Positions 19,753 through 30,214 of a stretch of 64,000 bases of DNA are shown one piece after another. Made by a program: the position numbers and the translations under genes. Source of the stretch: Ascarosepion bandense (taxonomy: Eukaryota; Mollusca; Cephalopoda; Sepiida; Sepiidae); assembly GCA_037127315.1 (NCBI GenBank), contig JBBBDQ010001124.1, positions 1,421,001-1,485,000 of the forward strand, given 5' to 3'. Under the pieces are notes generated by a model that was not told where the DNA came from, searched no databases, and worked only from the letters and a program-made list of their open reading frames with translations. Every line of letters begins with the position of its first letter. The first letter of the stretch is position 1.

Positions 19753-20061
19753 ATGTGCGTGGTGGTGCAGTGGATATCGGCTTGGAACAAGAAATCGGGG
19801 AGCTGAGTTCAAATTCCAGTTGAATTCATTGCATTCACTTACACGCAAATATCCTTGGGAAAGGTATTAGTCCGTCTCTTCCCTCCAGTTATGGGTTAAA
19901 TAACAGGACAGATTGGGTTCTATAGCCTTGGCTGGCAACCAGTCTACCGCAGAAAGCAATGGCAACCTTCTGCGGGATAATCTTCTGCCTAGTCAGTCAT
20001 GTCTCTTTCGAGACATGATCGCCCAAGCGTATTTCACGTATGGCATTTAACTGACTGACTG
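19753..20061 (+). mobile_element. S1 SINE monomer with target-site duplication
   Basis: Full S1: head TGGTGGTGCAGTGGATATCG (A box) and GAGTTCAAATTCCAG (B box); body CCTTGGGAAAGGTATTAG, GGGTTAAATAACAGGACAG, CAACCAGTCTACCGCAG, TCTTTCGAGACATGATCGCC; end CTGACTGACTG. Flanked by ATCCCTGG at 19745-19752 and 20062-20069. The A and B boxes imply RNA polymerase III transcription from an internal tRNA-like promoter. Inserted at the left edge of an L-B relic. Confidence 0.85.
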
Positions 20062-20069
20062 ATCCCTGG

Positions 20070-21090
20070 GAAATCACCAGATTTATCAAAAGCCTTGACT
20101 CTAAGAAGGGGTACCAATCTCAATGGTCATTGTTTAGAACATTACCCCAGAGTTATCACTGGTCTTGGCAAAATTATTTCACTGCTGCCTGAAGAAGAAA
20201 TCCTTCCCCAGTCTATAGAAAAAGTATATCCTGTTTTCAAGAATGTGGTTGAGCACTTGCACTATCCCCATAACAATATCAGACGATCAACCTCCTTAAT
20301 GGCATCAACAAACTCCTTAAGTCTATCAACAACAAGAAGGTTTCTTATGACTTCAAAAGAAACAACCTCTTGAATGACAAGCAATATGGATTTTGATCTG
20401 CTAGATTCACTGATGATAAAATAGTACAGAGTATAATTTAGGCATTAGACAATATATGAAGATGATAGACATATTGAAGACCTTTGATGAAGGGCAACAT
20501 AAGAGGTTAATACACAAGCTCTTCAGTTATTGAATCACTAGAAGAGTTTTCTTATTTTTCATTTCCTTCTTATCAGATCCATAAAGGTTGTTGTTAATAG
20601 CCAGTCCTTCAAAGCCTATGAGATTAATGCAGATCAAGACTCACTTTGTCCTACTCTCTTTCTGCTTAATATTAATGACCTGCCTAAAAGCATACTTCGA
20701 GATTTAGTGAATATCTGTGCAAGTGATGATTGCACCTCCTAAAATCTGGAAACCCTTAGCCTGCCAACTGCTCTCTCCTCTGATCTAGCTCTGGCAGCTC
20801 AATGGGAGTAAATCTGGCAAGTCACATTCAACACCTCAAAAACAGCATTAGTTATGTTCTATCATCACCAAGCAGACCCAAAATGTTTGACTATCACATT
20901 GGAGAATGAGAGTTCACTCAAGAAGACCACCTTCCTTTGAATGCCTCTTGGTACTTCAGCTCACCCCAGACCTGAAGTGAAATTTCTATAGATAATTAAT
21001 TGCTAGAGATGTTAGAAAATGGTCAGTTTCCTGTGCTGCTCCAGTAAGTATTTGTTAAAGAAATATTTAGATATTATTTACAGTTACACA
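20070..21090 (+). mobile_element. L-B reverse transcriptase relic
   Basis: The only copy covering the RT palm. Broken frames read LLNDKQYGF (about 20365-20395), DILKTFDEGQHKRLIHKLFSY (20465-20530, equivalent of the DxxKAFD block), a Q-rich turn near 20630, then INDLPKSILRDLVNI followed by a broken ADD box (CASDD, 20715-20735), SSDLALAAQWE and FNTSKTALV. Many stops and a shift before the LCPTLF region. Truncated before the C-terminal block. This places L-B in the non-LTR RT class. Confidence 0.75.
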
Positions 21091-21114
21091 ATAATAAGTT
21101 GCAAGCAGAATTTT

Positions 21115-21262
21115 GTATAGCCCAGAGGTAGAGTCGCCAACTGACGCCAATTCAGTCGGCTTTCAATCCTGGGTTAAAAAGCAATCGGAGTTTAACTGGA
21201 CTGATGAGCTGTGATACAGTGAAACAGATCTGTCTGCAGATGACAATATATATATATATGTA
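21115..21262 (+). mobile_element. S2 tRNA-derived SINE, copy 1
   Basis: TAGCCCAGAGGTAGAGTCGCC (A box) and GGCTTTCAATCCTGGG (B box) with tRNA spacing, then GGACTGATGAGCTGTGATAC and CAGATCTGTCTGCAGATGAC, ending in (TA)n. A second copy lies at 50.98 kb. Confidence 0.75.
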
Positions 21263-21508
21263 TGTATGTCAGATTAAATAAATTGCGAACAATGTTTGCT
21301 TATTTTTAATAAAATCCGTTCATACTCATGGATGATCTTTCACATATTACAATCAAAAGATGTCAAAAATGAGCTGTAACATTGACAGATGTTATTTTCA
21401 TTCATTTTTAAGGTACCCAAGTACTTTCAACCTCTTTCTGAGTTCATCTTCAGGGGTGTGAGTTATGGTAACAAATGTAACCGAAAAACTGTGTTGCTAA
21501 AACTTACT
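21263..21508. repeat. R6 dispersed repeat, copy 1
   Basis: GTCAGATTAAATAAATTGCG, ATTGACAGATGTTATTTTCATTC, CAAGTACTTTCAACCTCTTTC and GGTGTGAGTTATGGTAAC match 31393-31640 closely and colinearly. No ORF; class unknown. Confidence 0.7.
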
Positions 21509-21732
21509 GTACATTTTTTTCTGCTTCAAATATAATGGTTGACAAATTGATAGTGTTCATTAGAAGGTGCAATGCTCTAAAACGTTTGTAAAAAGAACAG
21601 TTTTTTCATGCTTTAACATGTGCATGACCATGACATTACAACATATAAAAACAACTCCATTTTTGGAAAATTTTCATGTTCTAATTAACGCTATTTGTTA
21701 ACCATTATAATTGAAGCAGAAAAATAATGTAC
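21509..21732. mobile_element. Foldback/MITE, 224 bp
   Basis: Inverted arms of about 45 bp: GTACATTTTTTTCTGCTTC...ATAATGGTTGACAAATTGA and, reversed, the same with a few mismatches at 21689-21732. Begins and ends in GTAC. No ORF inside. Confidence 0.7.
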
Positions 21733-21960
21733 AATGTAATAATGTATTTGTTTTCTCTTTAATATATATGTTTCACTAATTCCCAAGTTCGAGTTTTCTT
21801 CTAGACCTATTCTGGGTCCACAACAAAGATATAAATATAATTAAACACTGGTGAAACCAATATTATACCATAATAACAAAATATGAGCAACCATAGTGTA
21901 ATAATAATAGTAATAGTAACAATAATAATTTTGATTTAACAATGTGTAGCTATGATGGCA
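21733..21960. other. Unassigned AT-rich sequence
   Basis: Nothing recognised; a (AAT/AGT)n-like run near 21900-21925. Confidence 0.3.
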
Positions 21961-23337
21961 TAGAAATATGCAAACTCATCTGCATATAGATTATCAATAA
22001 ACTAACAAATATTGTTGATAAAAGATATAGGTTTATGCAGGGATGATGGCCTATTAATCCTAAGAAATTGTATCTGCACAACTACAGAAAAATAAGAAAA
22101 CAAATAATAAAGCCTTTAAAAACCCTAGGATTTACAATAGGTATAAAATCCAATTAAAAAATAGTAAATTTTCTAGTTATAACATTCAACCTAAACAGAA
22201 AAATCTCCAAATCATCCAGAAAAATAACCAACAATCTAATATACATTAACAAAAATCTCCAACTGTCCGTCAATCTATTCAAGCAAATACCTATATCAAT
22301 AAAGAAAAGAATCTCAACAAATTCTAGCAGCTAAAAACATTCAATGAAGACAAAAATATATATAAATAATCGCTAAGAAACAGCAGATAATTAAACAAAC
22401 TAGAATATGAAAATGAAAACAATTCAAACAAAAGCAATAGAAAAATTAATATAATCCAGTTCAACTCCTCCTACAACAACAAAAAACAAAAATAGGAAAA
22501 ATATTTTTCAAAATCATTGAAAAACACTTATCTAAAAACAGCAAACTATCAAAAATCATCAACAAAATTACAATTAAAATCAGAAAACTGTCCACTTAAC
22601 AAAGGTTTAATCAATAATATATTATACAAAGTAACCGTAACAAATAACATTAACATAGGAGAAAAAATTTACATTAGGTGCCATAGAAAAAACTTTCAAA
22701 GAAAAATGTAACAACCATAAAATGTCATTCAAAACAGAAAAATACAAACAATACAACCCTATCAATATACATATGGAGCCAAAAAGAAAATATCCCCACC
22801 AAAATTAAATCTGAATCATATAAAGAGCAACCTCACATAATATCAATAGTAGAAATCGCAAATTAAGCTTAGAGGAAAACTAGCAATAATTTGTTTTCAA
22901 AGCACAATAAACTCTCAAACAAAACAAAACAAAAAAAACAGAATAAAAGGTAAATGCAGGCACATAAATACATACTTACTTTGCTGCCTAAACACTAATT
23001 TAAATGAAAGATATACATAAAATAAGTATAACATAACCTTCAAATAAACAAACAAAATAAATATAATATAAACCACAATAAAACTAACTTTCTACAATTA
23101 GCACTTTATCGCTACCAAAATCAAATGGAAAATTATAAAAAGAGTAATCTCACATAATATTAATAACAAAAACTGTAAATTATGTTTAGGTAAAAAAAAC
23201 TAGCCATAAGCAGTTCTAAAAGAAAATAAATTAACAAAAAATGAAATAACAGGTAAAAGGCACATAAACAAACACATAAGAAATACTTAATTTACTCCCT
23301 AATGCATTAATTAAAATAAACATTGAAATACAAATAG
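21960..23337 (+). repeat. A-rich strand-biased repeat region
   Basis: The plus strand is dominated by A with little G. Part of it is duplicated in tandem with a period of about 310 bp: AATC...AAAGAGCAACCTCACATAATATC (22800-22845) and AAAAGAGTAATCTCACATAATATT (23136-23160), each followed by ACTAGC(A/C)ATAA and a (C)ACATAAA...CATA run. No convincing ORF. Confidence 0.55.
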
Positions 23338-23815
23338 CTTGAATACACCAGTTCTCGCTCGATCACCAAAGTTAAGCAACATTGAGCCTGGTCTGTACTT
23401 AGATGGGTGACTGCTTGGGAATACCAGGTGCTGTAAGCGTTTAGTGATGGATGGATGTTGTGGTGCAGTGGATATCAGCTCAGAAAGAGAAATCGGTGAG
23501 CCGAGTTCAAATTCCAGTTGAATACCTTGCATACACTTAAGCACTGGTCCCCTTGGGAAAGGTATTAATCCATCCCTTCCCTCCAGTTATTGGTTAAATA
23601 ACAAGGGTGGGACTTGGGGACCCTGCCCTTAAAAACAAATTCCAATGAATCTTGATACTTGAAAAGAAAAATATATGACTAGATACAAAACTTATATAAA
23701 AACAACAATAAATCGTTGAAAGAAAAAGGTATTACCAGCAATAAATAACAATTTAGTTGGCAATAAATGACCCGCCAAGGTTGATATACCATAAAAACAA
23801 AACAACCAACAAATT
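23338..23815 (+). mobile_element. 5S-tRNA-E composite SINE, copy 2
   Basis: Colinear with 8366-8880. The 5S-like head is 5'-truncated by about 18 bases (starts TTGAATACACCAG), keeps AAGTTAAGCAAC and GATGGGTGAC, and is followed by the same linker (AGCGTTTAGTGATGGAT), S1-like A box (TGGTGCAGTGGATATC) and B box (GAGTTCAAATTCC), GGACCCTGCCCTTAAAAA, and the same tail (AAAGGTATTACCAGCAATAAAT, GGTTGATATACCATAAAAAC). Inserted in A-rich repeats, which resume at 23816. Confidence 0.8.
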
Positions 23816-24583
23816 AGATATAAATAAAATAAATATAAGAAAATTTAAACAAACAAAATAATAAAAATCCAATGATAAATCTGAACTTCTACAACTAACA
23901 CTTATAATTATTACAACACAAAAATCTGTATGTGAGTGGGTGTATGTGTATACATGCCTGCATGCACATGTGTATGTGTGTGTATGCACGTATATGCAAG
24001 CATTCAACATTTGAACATTAAAAAACTGACACTTCTGAAAACATAACAATAAGTCAACACAACAACATTCCAGAAGAAGAAAAAGAAAGAAAGAAAAAGA
24101 GAAAAAAAGAAATAAAAAAAAGCAAAAATGTGGTAACAGAAGACTGTCAGCCAACACCAGTTAAAACAGGAAATACATGCACGAACATAAACCTATGCAC
24201 ATGAACAATTAACAACAGTATAAAAAGCGAAAATTTGTAAATATAAACAGTAAATTACAAAAAAAAACCCTGAAGAGTGGACAGGAAAAAATTTGCCTAT
24301 GAAACTCATGAGTTGGAATACTGAAGGTAACGTTAATCATCTAAGTGACAATTTTTTACTTATATTAATTCGGTATGAATTTTTATATAACAGAACAAAA
24401 AAAATTAAATTTCAGTTTAAAATTTCAGCATTCCCACACTTTGTGAACATGTGCAGTCACACCAACATGTTACTTTAGTCTGAAGTCCTAAAGAGCAAAA
24501 ATGTCTCACAAAATTTTCTTTCATTTTATATTGTGGGCAGTACAGTATTAATAAATTCGTTATTCATAATAAACACAACCCTA
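23816..24583. other. A-rich sequence with TG-rich microsatellite
   Basis: Continuation of the A-rich repeats (TAAATAAAATAAATATAAG and CTTCTACAACTAACAC resemble 23040-23105). An irregular (TG)n run is at about 23930-24000 and a GAAA-rich run at 24075-24125. The 134-codon minus-strand frame is low complexity. Confidence 0.45.
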
Positions 24584-25692
24584 CAAGGTAACCAAAAAAG
24601 TTCTGTCAATTTTTAAAGGAAAAACAGAAAATGCTTCACAGCATAACTTATATGTAGTCTTTGAAGTAATTGCCATCAGCATCCAGCACCTTCTGCCAAC
24701 ATATTTCCAGCTGTTCAATGCCCTTGCAATAGAAATTAGGGGGTTTTGATGCAAAAAATCTGTGAGGGCTTTGTGCAAATCTACTTCATTGGTGAAGGAT
24801 TTCCCACGAAGATGATTATCCAGGGAGTGGAAGAGGTGGTAATCAGGTGGTGCAAGGTCAGATGAATAAGGGGGATGGCACAAAATCTTCCACCCAAGTT
24901 GTTGTATGGTATCCCTAACCACTTGTGCAACATGCTGCTTGGTGTTGTCATGGAGGAAAAGCACACCTTTGCAAGTTACCAGTGCTGGCTCCTTCTGGCG
25001 CAATGTCTGTTGCACGCGTTTCAATTGCTGTGAGTATAGAGTACAGAATATTTGGTCCGTTGGTAGCAGTTTATAATGAACTACTTGATGACCTGTTCAC
25101 CAGACAGAAAGCATAATCTTGTGTGGGTGCATAGGTGGTCTTGCAGTGTGAGGGACAGCATCCTGAGGAGACAACCAATGTCTGAAATGCTTGGGAGTTT
25201 CATACAGAACCCACTTTTTATCAGTGGTAAGTACTCGATTGAATAAGGATGCGGTATGAGGGCGAGAAAGCAACGATACACAGGCTGCCACTCATTGTCC
25301 CTTGTGGACCACCAACAGCGTTTGTGGAACCCACTTGCTCAATTTGTACGTCTTACCTAGGCGGTGCAGGTGAAGCCTGTTTCAGAAACATTGAACTGTC
25401 TTGCAAGTTCACTACACGTTAGATTACTGTCCTCTTCAATGGATGCCTTCAGAACTCCATCATTCAAGACCTGTGGTCATCTACTGCGAGGTTCATCATG
25501 GAGAGACAAATCTCCCGACTTGAATTTTCAAAACCAATACCTTGCAGTACATTCATCCACAGCACTATCCCCAAATGCTTGACATATGCAGCGATTTGAT
25601 GCATCTGCTGATAAGATCACTTTGAAGTCGTAAAGCAAACAGCCCTGAATGAGATCTCTAGACACTTCCACCCTTCTCACAGCTGTCCGCAT
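24581..25692 (-). pseudogene. mariner transposase pseudogene
   Basis: A DDD-type transposase (cut-and-paste at TA). Readable blocks in order: VRRVEVSRDLIQGCLLYDFK near the start, CTARYWF and LHDEPRSR, LNDGVLKASIEEDSNLTCSE, SETGF; then FNRVLTTDKKWVLYETPKHF and HPHKIMLSVW; then LKRVQQTLRQKEPA and an open 147-codon C-terminal frame with HDN and SSDLAPPDYHLF. The spacing of the second and third Asp fits the D34D mariner pattern. Internal stops (for instance after RYWF) and at least two frameshifts. Confidence 0.85.
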
Positions 25693-26133
25693 GTTTTTTA
25701 TAACGTTTATGTGAGTTGTGGTGCATTGGATATCAGCTCAAAACATGAAATCGGTGGAGCCGAGTTTGAATTCCAGCCAAATTCATTGCATTTACTTACG
25801 CGCAAATACCCTTGGGAAAGGTATTAATCCATCTATTCCTTCCAGTTATGGGCTAAATAACAGGACAGATTGGGTTCTATAGCCTTGGTCGGCAACCAGT
25901 CTACAGCAGAAAGCAATGGCAACCTACTGCGAGATAATCTTCTGCCCAGTCAGTTATGTCTCTTTCGAGACATGATCGACCAAGTGTGTATCATGTATGG
26001 CACTTAACTGACTGACTGATGTTCCTACTTCTCGCTGTCCAAATTTGAAAACAATTGTTACACGCATTTTGTATATATTTTAACTTCATTCAATGACTAA
26101 TCAAAAAACGATCAGAACTTTTCGGTTACCTTG
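24584..26133 (-). mobile_element. mariner-family DNA transposon, interrupted by S1
   Basis: Terminal inverted repeats CAAGGTAACCAAAAAAGTTCTG (left, from 24584) and its reverse complement AGAACTTTTCGGTTACCTTG (right, to 26133); TA precedes the left end, CA follows the right. Without the S1 insertion the element is about 1.24 kb, normal for mariner. Transposase runs on the minus strand from an ATG at about 25692: N-terminal helix-turn-helix region, then TDKKWVLYE (25200s; first catalytic Asp present but the usual DEKW Glu is Lys), FLHDN (second Asp, about 24955) and PPYSSDLAPPDYHLF (third Asp, about 24870). Stops and shifts make it inactive. Confidence 0.9.
25716..26021 (+). mobile_element. S1 SINE monomer inside mariner 5' UTR
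   Basis: Full-length S1 (GTGGTGCATTGGATATCAGC, GAGTTTGAATTCCAGCC, GGGTTCTATAGCCTTGG, TCTTTCGAGACATGATC, CTGACTGACTGA). Lies between the transposase start and the right terminal repeat, so it arrived after the mariner. I did not find a clear direct repeat. Confidence 0.8.
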
Positions 26134-26432
26134 CATTAAAAGTTCGCTTGCACCCCCCTGCTTCATTAGCTAGCACAATCGTTACATCCCACCAATACCT
26201 CATAAATAATGAACTATTCTGTTTTGATCTATGGAAGCACAAAAGTTTTATAAGAGAAACTACTTGGTCTCAGTGAAAAAATAAAAAATTGTTTAACATC
26301 TTTTGCTAATATCTCTTAGATAATGGACCATTTCTGTTTGATCCCTAAGAAGAGAAAAGTCATCAAAGTCACTACTTGGTCTTAGTGAAAATATGAAAGA
26401 AAGAAAGAAAGGAAAATGTTTAACGTCTGTTT
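26134..26432. repeat. Imperfect tandem duplication
   Basis: Two units of about 118 bp: AATAATGAACTATTCTGTTTTGATC...ACTACTTGGTCTCAGTGAAAA...TTGTTTAACATC (about 26204) and ATAATGGACCATTTCTGTTTGATCC...ACTACTTGGTCTTAGTGAAAA...TGTTTAACGTC (about 26322). A (GAAA)n run is at 26397-26415. Confidence 0.55.
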
Positions 26433-26608
26433 AGAATGAAACGAAAAAGTTGTAAATTTCAAATCTCTTCATTTGTACCTTCTTATTTCTTAAAATAATG
26501 ATCAGCATTAATATTTATGATTGTTATTACATTTTGTTAACGCAGTTATGCTAACATATTTAACTATGCTAAGGATAATTTCTAAAGACATTTTATTGTC
26601 GTAGAACA
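26433..26608 (+). repeat. R8 dispersed repeat, copy 1
   Basis: AAAAGTTGTAAATTTCAAATC, TTCATTTGTACCTTCTTA, AATGATCAGCATTAATATTTATGATTG and TTTATTGTCGTAGAAC match the reverse complement of 52412-52600. Class unknown. Confidence 0.6.
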
Positions 26609-26784
26609 TGCCATTAACTTATTCAGTCATAAAATGGAAAATTAAGATTCATCAAAAAATTCAAATAGGAAAACCACGAAATTTTTATAGGTTAAAACTA
26701 GGAAATTTTATTCTTACTAAGCATAATAGTATGTTTAAAGAAACTGTATCATAAATCATTTTTGGATAATGTTTTTGACTGTTT
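26609..26784. other. Unassigned AT-rich sequence
   Basis: Target sequence of the L-A insertion at 26.8 kb; nothing recognised. Confidence 0.3.
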
Positions 26785-27044
26785 AAGGCAGGGTTGGGAC
26801 ATGCAATGAGGAGGGAGAGCCTGGAGAACCTGATGCTGACTGGACAGATAGAAGGAAGGAGAGACAGAGGAAGGCAGCGGATAACATATTTGCAGGATCT
26901 GATCAGGTGGATGACGGAACGGGGGTTGCCAGGAGCAACAGGAGCAAACATACTAAGAGCCACAAGGGATAGGGAGATGTGGAGATCCATGATCGCCTAC
27001 GTCCTGAAGGGACAGGGCACATAGAAGAAGAAGAAGGCAGGGTT
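26785..27044 (+). mobile_element. 5'-truncated L-A insertion with target-site duplication
   Basis: L-A 3' end only (26796-27033) flanked by an 11 bp repeat AAGGCAGGGTT (26785-26795, 27034-27044). The 76-codon frame is open: GHAMRRESLENLMLTGQIEG, RRDRGRQRITYLQDLIRWM, ILRATRDREMWRSMIAYVLK, then GQGT and stop; the 3' tail is CATAGAAGAAGAAG. Being open and with a perfect duplication, it is one of the youngest L-A copies here. 5' truncation is normal for target-primed reverse transcription. Confidence 0.9.
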
Positions 27045-27540
27045 CAGTAATTTGAGTTTTGTTGATTGCATTAGTCATTATTCTGTTATTCCTGCACTAA
27101 AATAAGGAAATTTGTTTAAAAAAATATTTACTTTATTGTCTTTTCTTTAAATACATAAAAAAAATGGCAGCTTTCTGGATGGAGCCAGTCTGAGGTTGAG
27201 ACAATTTATTTATAGTAAATTTGATATCATGGCCCTTGTCCAAGACACTGCTTAGCTGTCTGGCCCATTATTCCAAAAAATTGCCAGCCCCTAATTTTAG
27301 GTATTAAAAACAAACATTAATTAGCTTTGAAAATTAAATTCAGTATTAATAATAAAAAGTTTCATAATTTCATGAACACTTTAAAGATTAATGACATAGT
27401 TTCATTTTCAGACCATTTGCTAGAATTTTATTCATACCTTCCATTCACTTGACAGGTTAGATAACATAATTTCTGTAAACCAGAAAATAATGTAATTTTT
27501 TTACCAGAAGAGTGTTGTTTCAAAAAGACTTGTTAAGGTG
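27045..27540. other. Unassigned AT-rich sequence
   Basis: No coding or repeat signature seen. Confidence 0.3.
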
Positions 27541-28300
27541 AGTTTCACAATTGAAGACTTTTCCTCTGTTTTGGTTTTATTCTCTTACTCCACTAATCCT
27601 GCATCTAAAATCTTTAATCTCGAGTTTATTTAACTTCATTTATTTTTCTTTTAAAAAAAGATCTTCTTCTTTCCATTTGACACTTTTAACATTCCTTCAC
27701 TTTGGTCTAAAATCTCATTCCTGCTTATTCAGTTGTCTCTCATTTTATTCTTTTCTTTTCTGTCCTTCATTTTGCTTCTTTCTTCCCAAACGCCTACTCA
27801 AAAATTCTTCTTTAAATTTTCCTTCCTTTTCTTTTAAATTCTTTTCTCTTCTCATCTTTCCATTTTGTTTTCAACTAGCGAAAATCAACCTTTTCTTTCT
27901 GCCTTTTAGCAATTTAACGTCTTGTAAAGGTACTTCTTCTTCTTCTTCTTCTAATTCTACAAGTTCTAATTCCCCAGACTTTAGACCAACTCAAAACCAT
28001 TAAATTCTTCAACTCGGGGTAGTAACTTTATCATCACACCACAATTTTACCCTTTGTTATTTTTTTCTTCAAGTCTACATTCATGCATAATTTTTTTTCT
28101 CTCTTAAGCTTCAAATATTTTGACTTGCTTTACTGTGAGTGCATCATTACCACCTGGCCCCATCCTTTTCTTAACACCCTTGCTTCTCACTTTTGGAAAT
28201 CTTCAGAGAACTGCACCATTAAACATATCTTCTTTATAGAAGAGTGACTTATTTCTCAATGTTTCCATAATTCCCTTGTGTAAAACAACATCCTGCTTGC
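27541..28300 (+). repeat. Pyrimidine-rich block 4
   Basis: C/T-biased plus strand with (TTC)n at about 27933-27953. The 150-codon open frame (Phe/Ser/Leu-rich) is explained by composition. Confidence 0.6.
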
Positions 28301-29080
28301 TTATCTATCTTCTCTCAGCAAGAATTAATTTTAAATAAAACCAGCTTAATCCGTTAAACATTCTCTTCTGTCTTGTATTGTTTCATCTTTTTTAAACTTG
28401 TCCAAGGAAGGTAGTAACTGCTGAGACATATAGAAGTGAATCCTATGAATAGGGAATAGATATTTATTAAACTTAGATTAGTATGATCCAGGGTCAAATG
28501 GAAAGTGGGGCGAATGGTGCTAATCTTTCAAATATACAAAGGAGTATATGCCTCCTTTGAAAATCATTTCAAATCCAGGCTTCTCCCCAGGCTTGATCAA
28601 CAATTTGTGGTTTTGATAGAAAATATACAGCTATTAAAGTCACTAATTAATGTTGTGATTAATTTATTGAATATTATTATATTAATTTTGAAATGTACTG
28701 CCATTATTCAATTAGCTAAATTGACTTATTTCATTTATATTGATTTAAACATTGTCTTTTGGTATTGTCTGCATTTTTTTTTAGATGGCTAATTTTAATT
28801 AAAGCAGTTGCTATGGTTGCCTTGCCCTAGAGCAATTGTTTTGTATATTGTTGTAGCGAGTTCTATGCTAACTGGGGGCATCAAGCTTATTGCTTTTTTT
28901 AACAATAAGTTATGAAAATACTAATGGTGATTTGAACTTTAAAAGACAAGATTTCTTTTCAAGTTAAGCTATGATAATCAAGCAATTACAGAATTATGTA
29001 TGAAGTGTTTTAACAGATAGCATAATGTGACATAAATTTGAACTTGCTTTGTAATAATGACAGATGCCTTTGTAGTGGAA
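28301..29080. other. Low-repeat AT-rich sequence
   Basis: No match to the repeats of this window. A 95-codon frame (28505-28792) has no family signature. GTTGCTATGGTTGCC at 28807 resembles half-site pairs of an RFX-type X box, which is suggestive only. Confidence 0.35.
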
Positions 29081-29320
29081 CTTTTGATCCTGATTGGTCA
29101 TCAAATCTCAAAATTCAAAATACGTCAGAGAAACAGTTTTTCCAGAGCTAAAGAAAAAAATCATTTCTGATCCACCCCATGTGACTGGATTGAATATTTA
29201 AGGATGGTCTCTAACCGGTTACAGTGGTCAGTCAGGGGAGGCGTTTTGCTGATACACATCTAAAATGTAACGGCAACTTCAAATCAACCCGGAGATAAGG
29301 TCAGGTCGCACCTTGTTCTC
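29080..29320 (+). promoter_or_regulatory. Promoter-like cluster
   Basis: In order on the plus strand: GATTGGTCA (CCAAT-box complement, about 29092), TACGTCAG (CRE-like, 29122), AATATTTAAGG (TATA-like, 29193) and, 25-40 bp later, a locally GC-richer stretch (TAACCGGTTACAGTGGTCAGTC, 29212-29233) that could hold a start site. AAGGTCAG at about 29297 could act as a splice donor. Order and spacing fit an RNA polymerase II promoter, and the region is not part of a repeat seen here. No ORF supports it, so this is a hypothesis. Confidence 0.3.
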
Positions 29321-29645
29321 TCTCTTTTTCTCCTTGTCTATTTCAACAACTACTACTAAAACATTTTGTATGAACTCTTGATACTCTTAACTTTCTCAAT
29401 GAACATTAACTCCTACAACTTATCTTATTCCTTCTTTTAATGAATTTCTATTTTAACATTCAAAGTGTATATTTTATTATTCAAGTCTCCTGCACTAATT
29501 CTACATATTCCAACCTGCCGACAACCAACCTTCTGATGAAAATTCTGCATAAAACTTGTAAGCTATAGGGAGTTTGGTTAAGTCTGACACAAGGCCGAAT
29601 CAGAGAAGCATTAACCAGTTCTTCACCTTCAAAAAGATAAACAGA
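29321..29645. other. Unassigned sequence
   Basis: Nothing recognised. It could be intron or intergenic sequence downstream of the promoter-like cluster. Confidence 0.25.
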
Positions 29646-30130
29646 TTTTTAAAAACAGGGAATTTTTTTTCAATACTAAGAAAAGAGTACTGAACTGCTA
29701 TATAATATAAATCCTTCTATATGGCAATAAACATTTGACGATTTGTTTACAGATGAAAAAGAGCTTGAATCAATGGGAATGTAGTTCTTCCGAAAAATGC
29801 TAAGAGTACAATGAACAGAATATGTGAGCAACAAGGAAGTTTAAAAAAAAAGTTAAAATTTTTTTAATAGTTATTATCAGAAAGAAATAGATGAAATTTC
29901 TGGGGCATATAAAGTGGAAAGAGGTTCTGGGGAATTTAACACTCATAGGATGTACTTAGGGCAAAAGAAACAGAGGGAAAACAGCAAGTAACCTACCTAA
30001 TGAGCCTGTGTAAATGGATGACAGAAAAGAGACTGGGAGGGATAATAAAAAGACAGTCATTGCTTAATTATAGGAAGCTGTGAAGAGACATGATTGTTCA
30101 TGTCCTAAATGGTCATAGCAAGAAAAACAT
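29646..30130 (+). mobile_element. L-A retrotransposon relic
   Basis: From AGAAAAGAGTACTGAACTGC (KKRVLNCY) through YGNKHLTICLQMKKSLNQWE-like, FFRKMLRVQ, a decayed middle and the tail GAGACATGATTGTTCATGTCC near 30080-30100. Many stops. Confidence 0.65.
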
Positions 30131-30214
30131 CTTGATAATGGAAAATGTATGACTAAAATAGCAGATCAGAAAAATTAGAGAAATTATTACATAGCATATG
30201 AAAAGTTAATATTT

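Noticed and set aside
19753..19830. tRNA gene
   Set aside because: A and B boxes are present but the cloverleaf is incomplete and the sequence continues into the S1 body; it is a SINE head, as in every other S1 copy.
23753..24157. 134-codon minus-strand frame rich in Phe/Leu/Cys
   Set aside because: It spans the tail of a composite SINE, a TG microsatellite and a GAAA run.
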